A DNA stretch of 14,805 bases, from assembly GCA_910585745.1 (NCBI GenBank), contig CAJUFM010000072.1, positions 1 to 14,805 of the forward strand, given 5' to 3'. This stretch comes from an uncultured Eubacterium sp. (GTDB taxonomy: Bacteria; Bacillota; Clostridia; Lachnospirales; Lachnospiraceae). Shown piece by piece: positions 1 to 7,839 of the stretch (position 1 is the first letter of the stretch; each line of letters begins with the position of its first letter). The translations under genes were made by a program, and so were the position numbers. The notes under the pieces were generated by a model. The model was given only the letters and a program-made list of their open reading frames with translations, had not been told where the DNA came from and did no database searches.

Positions 1-160
1 TTCAGTTGTCAATTTTCAGTTAGAATCACATTCATTGAGATTCCGAGAAGTTATTGTTCTGTATGAATGGGCTGACGCTGGATACTCTCAGCAGTCTCAA
101 TTAGTTTTTGCAATTCTGCCCTTTTTCCATCTACCGAACCCACTTGAAAAGAGTCAAAGT

Positions 161-1984
161 CTACATAGCCGCCGCAATTCTTAGTGGAATAGTAAAATAG
201 CCCAAAACGGTATCCCATAAATCCGGCCAGTCATAAGACATGTTCAGCGTGTCACCGATCTGTGTCCAGTTCTCACCATCCAGGCTGTAATAAAAATATG
301 CTTCATCTTTCATTCGCCATGTCTGGTTCAATTTCCTGTTTTCTCTATAATCACAGTTTGCCTTGAGATAGATCAGATCCTGGGTGAGCTCCACAGCTTC
401 TATTTCTTTTCCCACCACATCGCCCATCTTTTCCGCCCGGTGCATAACGAGATATTTCTTTCCGTTTTCCATCCTTACGCCGACAAATCCATACTGGTTC
501 TGGAAGACAGTAAGTCCAGCCACATCTCCCTCCCGCATATGTCCCACTTCCAGGACTGTCACGGCGCTGCTGGTGGGGCCAAAGGTTCTCTGGGTCAGGG
601 TATTACGCGCTTCCCGGATATTTTTGCTGATCAATCCCGATTTCAGCCTTAAATATCCCTCACGGTCTGTCAGAGACCATAGATTGTTGTTGGGGTTGTG
701 ATTCCACTGCCATACCGGCTTTAGATTGGAACCGTTATATCCATACTCGTTTTCCTCCACACGGTCCAGACTGGTCTCCAGCTCCTCTGCCGGGATACCA
801 GCGGTGACGCCGGTTCCCTTTTTTGCCGCATCGTATATTCTTCGGATCGTTCCGTTATCAAACTCATCGGACTGGACAATGCTTTTCTTCTCCTGTCCGC
901 TAACGGGAATGGGCAGCACCTGATCCACGGATTTCCCGTCGTTTCCAAATACCGGCCATCCGTCCTCTCCCCAGCTCACCGGAACCAGCACCGGGATCCG
1001 GCCCACGGAGTGGTAATCCTGAAACATGATGGAATACCACTCTCCATCCGGGGTCTGCACGATGCCTCCCTGGGCGACACCCCAGCTGCTGTTCACCGTC
1101 TTTCCCTCCTCATCTACTATCCCGCCGGTAAACACTTTCTTTACTTCAAATGTACCATGCTCCAATGTCTTTGAGCGCCAGCAGATCTGCTGACGAACCG
1201 GGTTGCTGGCTCCCTGTATCATAAAGAAATAATAGTATTCTCCTATTTTGTAGGCATGAACTCCCTCCGCCGCAAGACCCGCCGGCGGATTTTCGTAATT
1301 GTTGTTATCGATCAACAGCCTGCGCTCATTTCCCAGCGTCACGTCCCACGTATCTTCATTTACGATCAAGTCGCACATCTCTGTCTGATTGTAGGAATAT
1401 TTAGATCCGTCTGCTTTCGTTCCCTGTTTGGAAACCGGAATGATCATATATTTTTTGCATTCCGATCCGGTATCTACAAATAGAAAGGATGAGTCGTAGC
1501 ATTTCTCCGTTTCACTTCTGTGCCAGGAACCATTTTCGATGTCATCGGTGACAAAAAAGTAGGATTTGGGTGTGGTCTGGGAGGAAAAGGTCACATAATA
1601 CCTTTTCTGGTATTGGTCATATCGAAGGCTGGCAGCCCAGGAACCATAGGCATAATCGCTCTTTCCATTTTTGAGGGAACGGGCGTCGTCCTCTTCCAGA
1701 TGATCATACACATAGTTTACGATCTCCCAGTTCACCAGATCATAGGAGCGCATGATCGGCGCCCCCGGCGACATATGCATCGTCGTACTGATCATATAAT
1801 AGGCATTCCCAACCCGGATAATATCCTCATCTGGTACATCGGAAAATATGACGGGATTGGAAAAGGTACCATCTCCGCGATCTGAAGTAAACGCCTTCAC
1901 GCAATCTCCTCCCCTGGCAAATGCGATACACAGGGCAGCTGCAAACAACACCGCCATACTTTTTCGTATTATTTTTCCACTCAT
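161..1984 (-). CDS. Secreted GH43 beta-xylosidase/arabinofuranosidase-like protein, 3' end frameshifted
   Basis: Exported glycoside hydrolase of family 43, probably acting on xylan or arabinoxylan side chains outside the cell. With the ATG at 1984 the protein has 607 residues; AAAGGAG lies just upstream, which rules out the longer in-frame TTG start. Residues 1-31 form a signal peptide (KIIRK, hydrophobic core, cut near VKA). The five-bladed propeller follows, with the three acidic residues where the family has them: Asp52 in VPDEDIIRVG (general base), Asp164 in CYDSSF (pKa modulator) and Glu240 in AAEGVH (general acid). From about residue 425 there is a concanavalin-like GH43 C-terminal domain. 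The ORF stops at RIAAAM, but the shifted frame continues with GYVDFDSFQVG, the usual last strand of this domain, and stays open to a TAA at 51. The intact gene was therefore probably 51-1984. It lies 14 bp after the other GH43 gene, in operon-like order. The substrate is inferred from the family. Confidence 0.85.
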   Translation of the reverse strand: MSGKIIRKSMAVLFAAALCIAFARGGDCVKAFTSDRGDGTFSNPVIFSDVPDEDIIRVGNAYYMISTTMHMSPGAPIMRSYDLVNWEIVNYVYDHLEEDDARSLKNGKSDYAYGSWAASLRYDQYQKRYYVTFSSQTTPKSYFFVTDDIENGSWHRSETEKCYDSSFLFVDTGSECKKYMIIPVSKQGTKADGSKYSYNQTEMCDLIVNEDTWDVTLGNERRLLIDNNNYENPPAGLAAEGVHAYKIGEYYYFFMIQGASNPVRQQICWRSKTLEHGTFEVKKVFTGGIVDEEGKTVNSSWGVAQGGIVQTPDGEWYSIMFQDYHSVGRIPVLVPVSWGEDGWPVFGNDGKSVDQVLPIPVSGQEKKSIVQSDEFDNGTIRRIYDAAKKGTGVTAGIPAEELETSLDRVEENEYGYNGSNLKPVWQWNHNPNNNLWSLTDREGYLRLKSGLISKNIREARNTLTQRTFGPTSSAVTVLEVGHMREGDVAGLTVFQNQYGFVGVRMENGKKYLVMHRAEKMGDVVGKEIEAVELTQDLIYLKANCDYRENRKLNQTWRMKDEAYFYYSLDGENWTQIGDTLNMSYDWPDLWDTVLGYFTIPLRIAAAM

Positions 1985-1998
1985 ACTGCTCTCTCCTT

Positions 1999-3201
1999 TC
2001 AACTGACCTTTGCCTTCTCTGGCAATCCTTTTCCCCGCAGCAGCTTTTTGTATTTCTTATACTTTGTTTTGGGAACTTTTACCACTACCTTTTTTGAGAT
2101 TCCTTTAAAAGCCTTTGCACCAATTTTTTGTAACTTTTTGCATAGAATCGTAATGTGCCTGAGATTTTTACAGTTTATACATGCTTTCTTCTCTATTTCG
2201 GTGACGTAGTACACCTTTCCCCCGATCTTCACAGAAGAAGGAATTGTGAGAGATTTGCTGCTTTTCTTTTTTAATCCCACAAAGGAAACCTGTTTTTGGG
2301 TCACATTTCTTACCCGGTACTTATTCTTTCCGATGGTATATACCTTTCCTTTTTTGGCTTTACCAGGATCCGTTGGTTTCGCGGTATCCTGAGGGGGTAT
2401 GGCAACAGGGCTCTCAGGCTTTGGTGAAGGGACCGCTGTGGGTACTGGTTTCTCTTTCCCCGATTTCACCTGAATGTTCATGGTAATCTGTCTGAGATCA
2501 TCGGACAAAATCTGTTCGGGAGTCATATTGAATACCGGAAATCCATCGGCGCCAAAATGTACGCTGTTGGCATAGGCGTGCCGCCCTGGATCTGTCAATC
2601 CGTATTTGTTATCCCCCGTGGCGCCTGGATAAGAATCATCCCAGTCTCTCGCATGATACACAATGACAGGATTCCCATTTTCATCCACAGTAAAGCTGTT
2701 GTGTCCCGGTCCAAAGATTCCTTCGTACTCTCCTTCCTCTGTGGTGTCCTTCGTGAATACCCCTTCTTTCACGGTGCTGGTCAGATCCGCCGTCGTCAGA
2801 AGGGGAGCCTGGTATTTGTGCCAGCTCTCCGGATCCATCAGATCATCCTTCAAGTCAGCATAGACAAGACATACGCCATAATGCATATCCACAGTGGCAC
2901 AGGAATAGGTTACAAAAATCCTCCCGTCATGAAGAAGCACCCCCGGTCCCTCTTCAATATCCTGTTTGCTTCCCAGATTCCGCTCAAAGGACCGGTCTGG
3001 ACCGGATATCTGAACTCTCGGACCCGTCGGCGTCGTCAGGTCCTCCGGGTCTACCGTGGTGATGAATATTTTAGTATCTCTCGGAGTGACATAATAACAT
3101 TGCCCATCGTACTCAAAATATGTAGTGTCAAAGGCTCCCACCTTTTGATTATCCGTGGTCTCACCGACATATCCATCGTACTTCCAATTGTTCTTATCCA
3201 T
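1999..3201 (-). pseudogene. C-terminal part of a split GH43 glycosidase with BspA-like LRR tail
   Basis: This 400-residue ORF starts at an ATG overlapping the stop of the upstream fragment (TAATG). It has no signal peptide. Residues 1-245 are the later blades of a GH43 propeller: AFD25TT fits the pKa-modulating Asp, IEE84GP the general acid, and GPGHNSF at 164-170 followed by VYHAR is typical of arabinofuranosidase-type GH43 proteins. Residues 250-282 are a Pro/Lys-rich linker. Residues 283-400 are a very basic BspA-like leucine-rich module (SLTIPSSV, VTEIEKKAC, CKNLRHITI), a common surface-binding tail in gut Firmicutes. Upstream of the ATG the same frame reads SCEGDDLMD, which continues the homology, so the ATG is probably not a genuine start. 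The first blades carrying the catalytic base Asp are missing. I read it as the remains of one secreted enzyme; translation by coupling at TAATG cannot be excluded. Confidence 0.75.
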
Positions 3202-3551
3202 TAGGTCATCGCCCTCACAACTTTCCGAAAAATCACCGGAGAACCCAGTGAGTGAAATTCTTTGGGGTAATAGACTGCCTTATCGTTATTCAATCCTTCA
3301 AAATGAACCCCATCCTTTGACAGACCATAATATAATACATCTGTCCTGCAGGTGTCCGTATAAGTTCCCGACGGAAACTGTGCGTGTTCTACCCCCATGT
3401 TGTATTCATAGGCTGCCACATATGCTGCCAGATACCCTGCCGGCTGTTCTGCCGCCTCAACCAGTCTGGGCGGCACCATAGCCCCTGTCGCCGAAAGCAT
3501 CATACCTATGCTGTGTACAATACAAGCAACCGTTTTTTTCCATTGTTTCAT
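3201..3551 (-). pseudogene. N-terminal part of the split GH43 glycosidase (signal peptide and first blade)
   Basis: The start is the ATG at 3551, with AAGGAGG 8 nt upstream; the longer in-frame start at 3605 has no ribosome site. The fragment has 116 residues. Residues 1-33 are a signal peptide (MKQWKK, hydrophobic core, cleavage near VEA). The rest (LYYGLSKDGVHFEGLNND, GSPVIFRK) resembles the opening strands of GH43-type propellers. After IFRK the reading turns to VVRAMT and stops, while the -1 frame contains SCEGDDLMDK, which leads into the downstream fragment. The joint near 3225 therefore combines a frame change with loss of an internal block that would contain the rest of the first blades. 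An exported but non-functional stub is the likely product. Confidence 0.7.
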
Positions 3552-3622
3552 ACTTAGGACCTCCTTGCATAAGTTTGACAAATTACCATATTTAATAAAC
3601 TTCAACGTACTTTTATATTACC

Positions 3623-3638
3623 AATATAGCACTATATT
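3623..3638. promoter_or_regulatory. 16-bp palindrome upstream of the GH43 gene pair, candidate operator
   Basis: AATATAG-CA-CTATATT is a perfect dyad 72 bp upstream of the ATG at 3551, in an AT-rich intergenic segment. Its position fits an operator for the glycosidase genes, but no regulator gene lies nearby and AT-rich palindromes arise easily by chance. I could not pick a convincing -35/-10 pair here. Confidence 0.3.
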
Positions 3639-3762
3639 TATTCACATCAGTCCATGATTTATAATAACATAAAACTTGATTTATTATAATATATTTTATT
3701 ATTAAGAGGGCGGGCCACGCAGCAGATCTGCAGATATAGAATATTGGGCCGCATTGCAGAAC

Positions 3763-3796
3763 GACGCCGGCTTGAACTCTGTTTCAAACCGACGCC
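3763..3796 (-). other. Strong RNA hairpin in the pdxT-GH43 intergenic region
   Basis: On the minus strand, 3796-3783 and 3776-3763 pair as an uninterrupted 14-bp stem with a 6-nt loop. Three of the pairs are G-U, which would be A-C mismatches on the plus strand, so the structure suits RNA transcribed from the minus strand only. It lies about 40 nt after the pdxT stop. A second smaller hairpin (GGTGC/GCACC) sits between it and pdxT. No U-tract follows, so it is not a standard intrinsic terminator. It may be a 3' end structure of the pdx mRNA or part of an unrecognised leader. The remainder of 3552-3834 is AT-rich and shows no gene. Confidence 0.4.
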
Positions 3797-3834
3797 ATCA
3801 GATTACCTCCATGGTGCGAATCAGCACCACCAGG

Positions 3835-4410
3835 CTATCTATATTTTTTTCCGCACATTTTGATAAACATTCTGTGGATAACAGGATTCCGATCCAGCTC
3901 CGGATGGAAGGACACAGCGATCTGGTTATTATAACGGACTCCTGCAATATGCCCGTCTACCCTCGCCAGCACCTCCACACCGGGTTTTACCTCTTCGATA
4001 TAGGGGGCCCGGATAAGAGTCATGGGAACCTTTCCAAGATCCCCGAACTCCTCCTCCGTATAAAAACTGCCCAGCTGTCTGCCGTAAGCATTTCGTCTTA
4101 CAACCGCCGGAAGCGTCCCCAAATGTACCATGCCGCTGTCCGCGATCTTTTCTGCCAGAAGGATCATACCAGCGCAGGTGGCAAGCACCGGCAGTCCATC
4201 GGCGATCCTCTCCTTTAGCCTGTCATACATAGCCAGTTCACGGATCAGCTTCCCCTGGACGGTGCTCTCCCCTCCCGGCAGGATCAGACCGTCAAAAGAT
4301 TGTTCCACATCCCGTCCCTGTCTAAGTTCCACGCATTCTACTCCCAACTCTTCTGCCCTCCGGATATGCTCCGCAAAAGCACCCTGGACAGCAAGCACTC
4401 CTATACGCAT
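3835..4410 (-). CDS. pdxT: PLP synthase glutaminase subunit PdxT
   Basis: PdxT hydrolyses glutamine and passes ammonia to PdxS, which makes pyridoxal 5'-phosphate from ribose 5-phosphate and glyceraldehyde 3-phosphate (DXP-independent route, cytoplasm). I start it at the ATG at 4410 (MRIGVLAVQG), with AAAGGAG about 8 nt upstream; an in-frame ATG at 4434 precedes the ribosome site. The protein has 191 residues, the normal family length. PGGES at 45-49 and TCAGM at 78-82 contain the oxyanion-loop and nucleophile Cys79. FHPE at 168-171 supplies His169 and Glu171, completing the class I amidotransferase triad. pdxS ends 41 bp upstream on the same strand, so the two form the usual pdxST operon. 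Nothing unusual is seen, and it appears functional. Confidence 0.97.
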   Translation of the reverse strand: MRIGVLAVQGAFAEHIRRAEELGVECVELRQGRDVEQSFDGLILPGGESTVQGKLIRELAMYDRLKERIADGLPVLATCAGMILLAEKIADSGMVHLGTLPAVVRRNAYGRQLGSFYTEEEFGDLGKVPMTLIRAPYIEEVKPGVEVLARVDGHIAGVRYNNQIAVSFHPELDRNPVIHRMFIKMCGKKYR

Positions 4411-4451
4411 GACTTTACTCCTTTCCGCCTCCAAAGGACGGCGGATATCTT

Positions 4452-5324
4452 TTATTTCCCCCGCTCTGCCATCAGAAGCTCGATCTCCTGCTCATTGATT
4501 CCCACCATCGCTTCTCCCAGATCTTCTGAGAGCTCAGCGATCAGCTTAGAATCTGTATAGTTGGCAACCGCCTTCACGATCGCCTGGGCACGTTTCGCCG
4601 GATTGCCAGACTTGAAAATGCCAGATCCCACAAACACGCCCTCCGCTCCCAGCTGCATCATCAGCGCAGCATCCGTCGGCGTCGCCACTCCTCCAGCAGC
4701 AAAGTTTACCACCGGAAGCTTTCCCTTGTTATGGACATATTGCACCAGTTCAAAAGGGACCTGAAGATTTTTTGCCTCATCGAATAGTTCATCTTCCCGC
4801 AGGGAGGTGAGTTTTGTCATCTGCTGGTTCATCATCCGCATATGACGGACTGCCTGTACCACATCCCCGGTGCCCGGCTCTCCCTTGGTCCGGATCATGG
4901 CAGCTCCCTCATTAATGCGCCGCAGTGCCTCTCCCAGATCTTTGGCGCCACATACAAAAGGCACTTTGAATTTTGTTTTATCAATATGGTATTTGTCATC
5001 TGCCGGAGAGAGCACCTCACTCTCATCTATGTAATCGATCTCAATGGCTTCCAGAAGCTGCGCCTCCACAAAATGCCCGATGCGGCATTTTGCCATAACC
5101 GGTATGGACACCGCCTCCTGGATCCCCTTGATCATCCTGGGATCGCTCATCCGTGCCACGCCTCCCGCCGCCCGGATATCTGCCGGTATACGCTCCAGTG
5201 CCATAACCGCACAGGCTCCCGCCTCTTCTGCAATGCGCGCCTGCTCTGGTGTCGTCACATCCATAATGACTCCACCCTTAAGCATCTGCGCCAGTTCTTT
5301 GTTTAATTTATACCTCTCATTCAT
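4452..5324 (-). CDS. pdxS: PLP synthase lyase subunit PdxS
   Basis: Synthase subunit that forms pyridoxal 5'-phosphate from ribose 5-phosphate, glyceraldehyde 3-phosphate and ammonia supplied by PdxT. It normally assembles as a dodecamer decorated with PdxT. The ORF of 290 residues is full length. Key residues are recognisable: Asp22 in VIMDVTTPEQA, the first Schiff-base lysine Lys79 in VMAKCRIGH, and the second lysine Lys147 in RTKGEPGTG. The phosphate-binding loops AAGGV (52-56) and the later FAAGGVATP are present. The ATG at 5324 follows AGGAGG at good spacing. It is the first gene of a pdxST operon. No MocR-type PdxR regulator is in the window, and a 10-bp palindrome lies in the upstream segment. 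Confidence 0.97.
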   Translation of the reverse strand: MNERYKLNKELAQMLKGGVIMDVTTPEQARIAEEAGACAVMALERIPADIRAAGGVARMSDPRMIKGIQEAVSIPVMAKCRIGHFVEAQLLEAIEIDYIDESEVLSPADDKYHIDKTKFKVPFVCGAKDLGEALRRINEGAAMIRTKGEPGTGDVVQAVRHMRMMNQQMTKLTSLREDELFDEAKNLQVPFELVQYVHNKGKLPVVNFAAGGVATPTDAALMMQLGAEGVFVGSGIFKSGNPAKRAQAIVKAVANYTDSKLIAELSEDLGEAMVGINEQEIELLMAERGK

Positions 5325-5349
5325 TGGAAATCCTCCTGATCCTATTTAC

Positions 5350-5359
5350 GAACATGTTC
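5350..5359. promoter_or_regulatory. GAACATGTTC palindrome upstream of pdxS
   Basis: A perfect 10-bp dyad lies 25 bp before the pdxS start. It resembles a LexA box with a 2-bp instead of a 4-bp centre, so I do not call it a LexA site. It may be an operator for the pdx operon or chance. Confidence 0.2.
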
Positions 5360-5425
5360 AATACAAACTATACTCTACATGTGGTATTTTTAAAATATCC
5401 AATTTCATTTAATTTTAGATGCCAG

Positions 5426-5456
5426 TCAAAAAGGGCTGGCTGAAAACCGCAGCCCT
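5426..5456 (-). terminator. Intrinsic terminator downstream of lgt
   Basis: On the minus strand AGGGCTG pairs with CAGCCCT across an 11-nt loop and is followed directly by TTTTT. It ends transcription coming from lgt before the pdxS leader. Confidence 0.7.
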
Positions 5457-5459
5457 ATA

Positions 5460-5478
5460 AAAAACACTTCGTGTTTTT
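5460..5478. repeat. Short palindromic hairpin between lgt and pdxS
   Basis: AAAAACAC-TTC-GTGTTTTT is a perfect 8-bp inverted repeat with a 3-nt loop. It has the same compact design (6-8 bp stem, 3-nt loop) as the hairpins in front of ychF, lgt and the Phd antitoxin gene, and may belong to one dispersed palindrome family. Confidence 0.45.
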
Positions 5479-5513
5479 CGCTCCGCAGATGTCGAATTTT
5501 CCTATAAGATTAA

Positions 5514-5542
5514 AGAGACCCGGCCAAAAAGCGCAGGTCTCT
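5514..5542 (-). terminator. Hairpin terminator just after lgt
   Basis: AGAGACC pairs with GGTCTCT (7 bp) 27 nt after the lgt stop, with only a short TTT after the stem on the minus strand. It is weaker than the hairpin at 5426-5456; the two act as tandem ends for lgt transcripts. Confidence 0.5.
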
Positions 5543-5568
5543 GAAAAAAGCCACATCTAATTCAATTG

Positions 5569-6438
5569 TTATACTGATGATTTCCTCCGCAGACGGAGCC
5601 TCACAAATACCCAGATCCCAGTTCCGACTACAGCAATCACCCCGGCAAGCATCTGGGATACAGCGATTCCCGTCGAACCGATCTGCAGCTGGTCTGTGCG
5701 GAGCCCCTCGATCCACACACGCCCCAGGGCATATCCCACCATATAAAGGACAAATATTTCCCCATTGAACTTCTTTTTCTTGATCAACACCAGGATCAAT
5801 ATAAGGACGCCCACATTCCACAATGACTCATAGAGAAAGGTGGGATGTACCTGGATGTAACTGACACCGTCAATGGTCTGCATATGTTCCCGCATCATAT
5901 CGGTAATGCTGGCAGGATTTACTTCACTCACTTTCAGGCGCATGGCAAATAATCCGTTGGTATACTCTCCAAATGCCTCCCTGTTAAAAAAGTTCCCATA
6001 CCGCCCGATGATCTGCCCCAATATCAGACCTGCCACTGCCGTATCTGCCAACAAAAAGAAATTGTATTTTTTCACCCGGCAGTATATGATCGCCGTTAAA
6101 ATTCCCGCAATTACGCTCCCATACAGCGCCATTCCTCCCCCGCGGGTATTAAAAATCTGCAAAAGATCATCCTTATAGGCGTCCCAGCTAAAAATCACAT
6201 AATACAGCCTTGCCCCGATCAGTGAAAAAATGATGCCGTAAATCGCAAAATCCATATATGTTTCTTTGTTCTGTCCGGTCCTTTTTGCCTGCAGACAGGC
6301 GATCCAGAGACCAGCCATCATACTGGCTGCCATGATGATGCCGTAAAATGCAATGGTAAATCCCCCAATGGTAATTCCTTTGGGAAGTTCTGGTATGAAG
6401 ATCCCAAGATTGGGAAAGGCAATATCTGCTCCGTTCAT
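5569..6438 (-). CDS. lgt: Prolipoprotein diacylglyceryl transferase Lgt
   Basis: Integral membrane enzyme that transfers diacylglycerol from phosphatidylglycerol to the lipobox cysteine of prolipoproteins, the first step of lipoprotein maturation. The 289-residue protein shows several hydrophobic segments (for example 24-48, 66-84, 104-120, 128-144, 205-222, 228-240 and 255-280). The Lgt signature GRYGNFFNREAFG occupies 145-157, followed by HPTFLYES at 198-205 and GRVWIEGLRTD near the C-terminus. At the site of the E. coli catalytic-region histidine the sequence reads GMALYGS, with Tyr in place of His, which I recall as common in Gram-positive Lgt. The start at 6438 follows GAGGAA; its leader contains an unusual cluster of palindromes. 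Two hairpin terminators follow, so it ends its transcript before pdxS. Confidence 0.96.
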   Translation of the reverse strand: MNGADIAFPNLGIFIPELPKGITIGGFTIAFYGIIMAASMMAGLWIACLQAKRTGQNKETYMDFAIYGIIFSLIGARLYYVIFSWDAYKDDLLQIFNTRGGGMALYGSVIAGILTAIIYCRVKKYNFFLLADTAVAGLILGQIIGRYGNFFNREAFGEYTNGLFAMRLKVSEVNPASITDMMREHMQTIDGVSYIQVHPTFLYESLWNVGVLILILVLIKKKKFNGEIFVLYMVGYALGRVWIEGLRTDQLQIGSTGIAVSQMLAGVIAVVGTGIWVFVRLRLRRKSSV

Positions 6439-6453
6439 GTTGATTCCTCATTT

Positions 6454-6549
6454 CTGCGCTGCTTTTGCGCATCAAGCAATGTTTGTGCAAGCCATGCTAT
6501 GGCTTTGCAGCGCGCAGTCACAAACTTGCCACACAAACATAGTTTGTGT
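6454..6549. repeat. Cluster of palindromic hairpins in the lgt leader
   Basis: Between ychF and lgt, just before the lgt ribosome site, lie nested inverted repeats. CTGCGCTGC (6454-6462) pairs with GCAGCGCGCAG (6507-6517) with a small bulge. Inside this, AAGCCAT-GCT-ATGGCTT (6489-6505) forms a 7-bp stem. Beyond it, ACACAAAC-ATA-GTTTGTGT (6531-6549) forms an 8-bp stem with a 3-nt loop. The rest of the 166-bp gap shows no gene. Confidence 0.6.
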
Positions 6550-6604
6550 TGTGAAACAATTTATTTTTCACTCTTCCTTTTTTCTATCTTTTTGATCCAG
6601 CATG

Positions 6605-7702
6605 TCACACATTGAACCGGAACAGCACGACATCCCCATCCTGCACCACATATTCTTTTCCCTCAGAACGAACCAGTCCTTTTTCCTTCGCTCCGTTGTA
6701 ACCGCCATTTTCCACAAGGTTTTCATAACTTACCACCTCGGCACGGATAAATCCCCGCTCAAAATCCGTATGGATCTTTCCTGCCGCCTGGGGCGCCTTC
6801 GTCCCCCTGGTAATCGTCCACGCCTTGGTCTCCTGCTCCCCGGAAGTCAGATAACTGATCAGCCCCAGCAGACGATAGCTTGCTTTGATCAATTTTTCCA
6901 GACCCGATTCCTCCAGACCCATATCTTCCAGAAACATTTTCTTCTCTTCTTCGTCCAGCTCTGCGATCTCCTGCTCGATCTGGGCACAGATCACAAATAC
7001 TTCTGAATCCTCTCCCTTGGCAAACTCCCGCACCTTGCTGACCTGCTCATTGGAAGCCCCGTCATCTGCCAGATCTTCCTCCGCCACATTCGCCGCATAG
7101 ATCACCGGCTTTGACGTCAGAAGATTATACTCTGAAAACCATGCTTCCTCATCCTCGTTCTCCAGTTCAAAATTTTTCGCCAGATGTCCTTCTTCCAAAA
7201 ATCCTTTCAAGCGGTTCAGCATGTCCACCTCGCCAGCTAGTTTCTTATCCGCCCTGGCGGCCTTTACGCTTTTTGCGATCCTACGCTCCAGAATCTCTAT
7301 ATCCGAAAAGATCAGCTCCAGATTGATTGTCTCGATATCCCGCAGCGGATCGATGCTTCCATCCACATGAACAATATTGCTGTCCTCAAAGCATCTGACC
7401 ACATGCACGATGGCATCCACTTCTCTAATATTGGACAAAAACTGATTCCCCAGTCCCTCGCCCTTGGAAGCACCTTTGACCAGTCCTGCGATATCGACAA
7501 ACTCGATCACCGCCGGCACAGTCTTTGCCGAGTGGTTCATCTCGGAAAGCACCTCCAGCCGTTCATCTGGCACTGGCACCACGCCCACATTGGGGTCAAT
7601 GGTACAGAAGGGGTAGTTAGCCGATTCCGCCCCGGCTTTTGTAAGCGAGTTAAAAAGTGTACTTTTCCCTACGTTGGGAAGACCTACGATTCCTAGTTGC
7701 AT
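6605..7702 (-). CDS. ychF: Redox-regulated ATPase YchF (Obg family)
   Basis: Universally conserved ribosome-associated Obg-family P-loop protein that prefers ATP; it has been linked to stress and translation control. The 365-residue product from the ATG at 7702 (MQLGIVGLPNVGKS) has the normal length; AAGGAGG lies upstream, and a longer in-frame start at 7825 lies in element DNA. Walker A GLPNVGKS is at 7-14, the switch II region reads DIAGLVKGASKGEGLGNQFL, the nucleotide-specificity motif is NVAEED instead of NKxD as expected for YchF, and the TGS domain closes the protein (RGTKAPQAAGKIHTDFE, GDVVLFRFNV). The gene is intact although an element is inserted at its first codons: the repeat restores start codon and ribosome site, but the native promoter is now about 7 kb away. 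Present transcription must come from the element end or by read-through from int. Confidence 0.97.
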   Translation of the reverse strand: MQLGIVGLPNVGKSTLFNSLTKAGAESANYPFCTIDPNVGVVPVPDERLEVLSEMNHSAKTVPAVIEFVDIAGLVKGASKGEGLGNQFLSNIREVDAIVHVVRCFEDSNIVHVDGSIDPLRDIETINLELIFSDIEILERRIAKSVKAARADKKLAGEVDMLNRLKGFLEEGHLAKNFELENEDEEAWFSEYNLLTSKPVIYAANVAEEDLADDGASNEQVSKVREFAKGEDSEVFVICAQIEQEIAELDEEEKKMFLEDMGLEESGLEKLIKASYRLLGLISYLTSGEQETKAWTITRGTKAPQAAGKIHTDFERGFIRAEVVSYENLVENGGYNGAKEKGLVRSEGKEYVVQDGDVVLFRFNV

Positions 7703-7770
7703 TTTTCTAATCCTCCTTGTTTTGCGAAGCAAAATCCGAGCCTCCGGCGAGGAGAGGATTTTCTCCTTCT
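7685..7770. repeat. Left attachment-site repeat (attL), containing the ychF start and leader
   Basis: Identical to 14720-14805 except for one base (T at 7704, A at 14739). It contains the first 18 bases of the ychF coding region, the ribosome site AAGGAGG, the hairpin TTTTGC-GAA-GCAAAA (7730-7744) and a second hairpin built from AAATCC/GGATTT and CCTC/GAGG. The core crossover site cannot be placed inside the repeat from this sequence alone. Confidence 0.85.
7730..7760. repeat. Hairpin leader of ychF next to its ribosome site
   Basis: Two adjacent inverted repeats lie directly before the ychF ribosome site: TTTTGC-GAA-GCAAAA at 7730-7744, and AAATCC...CCTC-CGGC-GAGG...GGATTT reaching about 7762. 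On the mRNA these would stack just upstream of AAGGAGG. The same structure is repeated in the right attachment site. Confidence 0.55.
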
Positions 7771-7816
7771 TAAATTCCTTTATTTTATGGCTTTTCTGAC
7801 ATACCCTTATTTGCAG

Positions 7817-7837
7817 GTGCACCATTTAGTGCACCAT
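7817..7837. repeat. Left arm-type integrase binding repeats (two GTGCACCAT copies)
   Basis: GTGCACCAT occurs at 7817-7825 and 7829-7837, 12 bp start to start, between the attL repeat and the end of int. The same pair, in the same orientation and spacing, lies at 14572-14592 near the other end. Such duplicated sites inside both ends of an element are what the N-terminal arm-binding domain of Tn916-like integrases recognises. Confidence 0.65.
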
Positions 7838-7839
7838 CT

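Noticed and set aside
2557..3204. 215-residue plus-strand frame
   Set aside because: Antisense shadow of the GH43 coding sequence, which has recognisable catalytic motifs.
5350..5359. LexA box upstream of pdxS
   Set aside because: The half sites are GAAC/GTTC but the centre is 2 bp and not the 4 bp of Bacillus-type boxes.
7703..7825. Longer start of ychF at 7825
   Set aside because: Lies in element DNA inside an arm-type repeat; the ATG at 7702 has AAGGAGG and gives the standard MQLGIVGLPNVGKS start.
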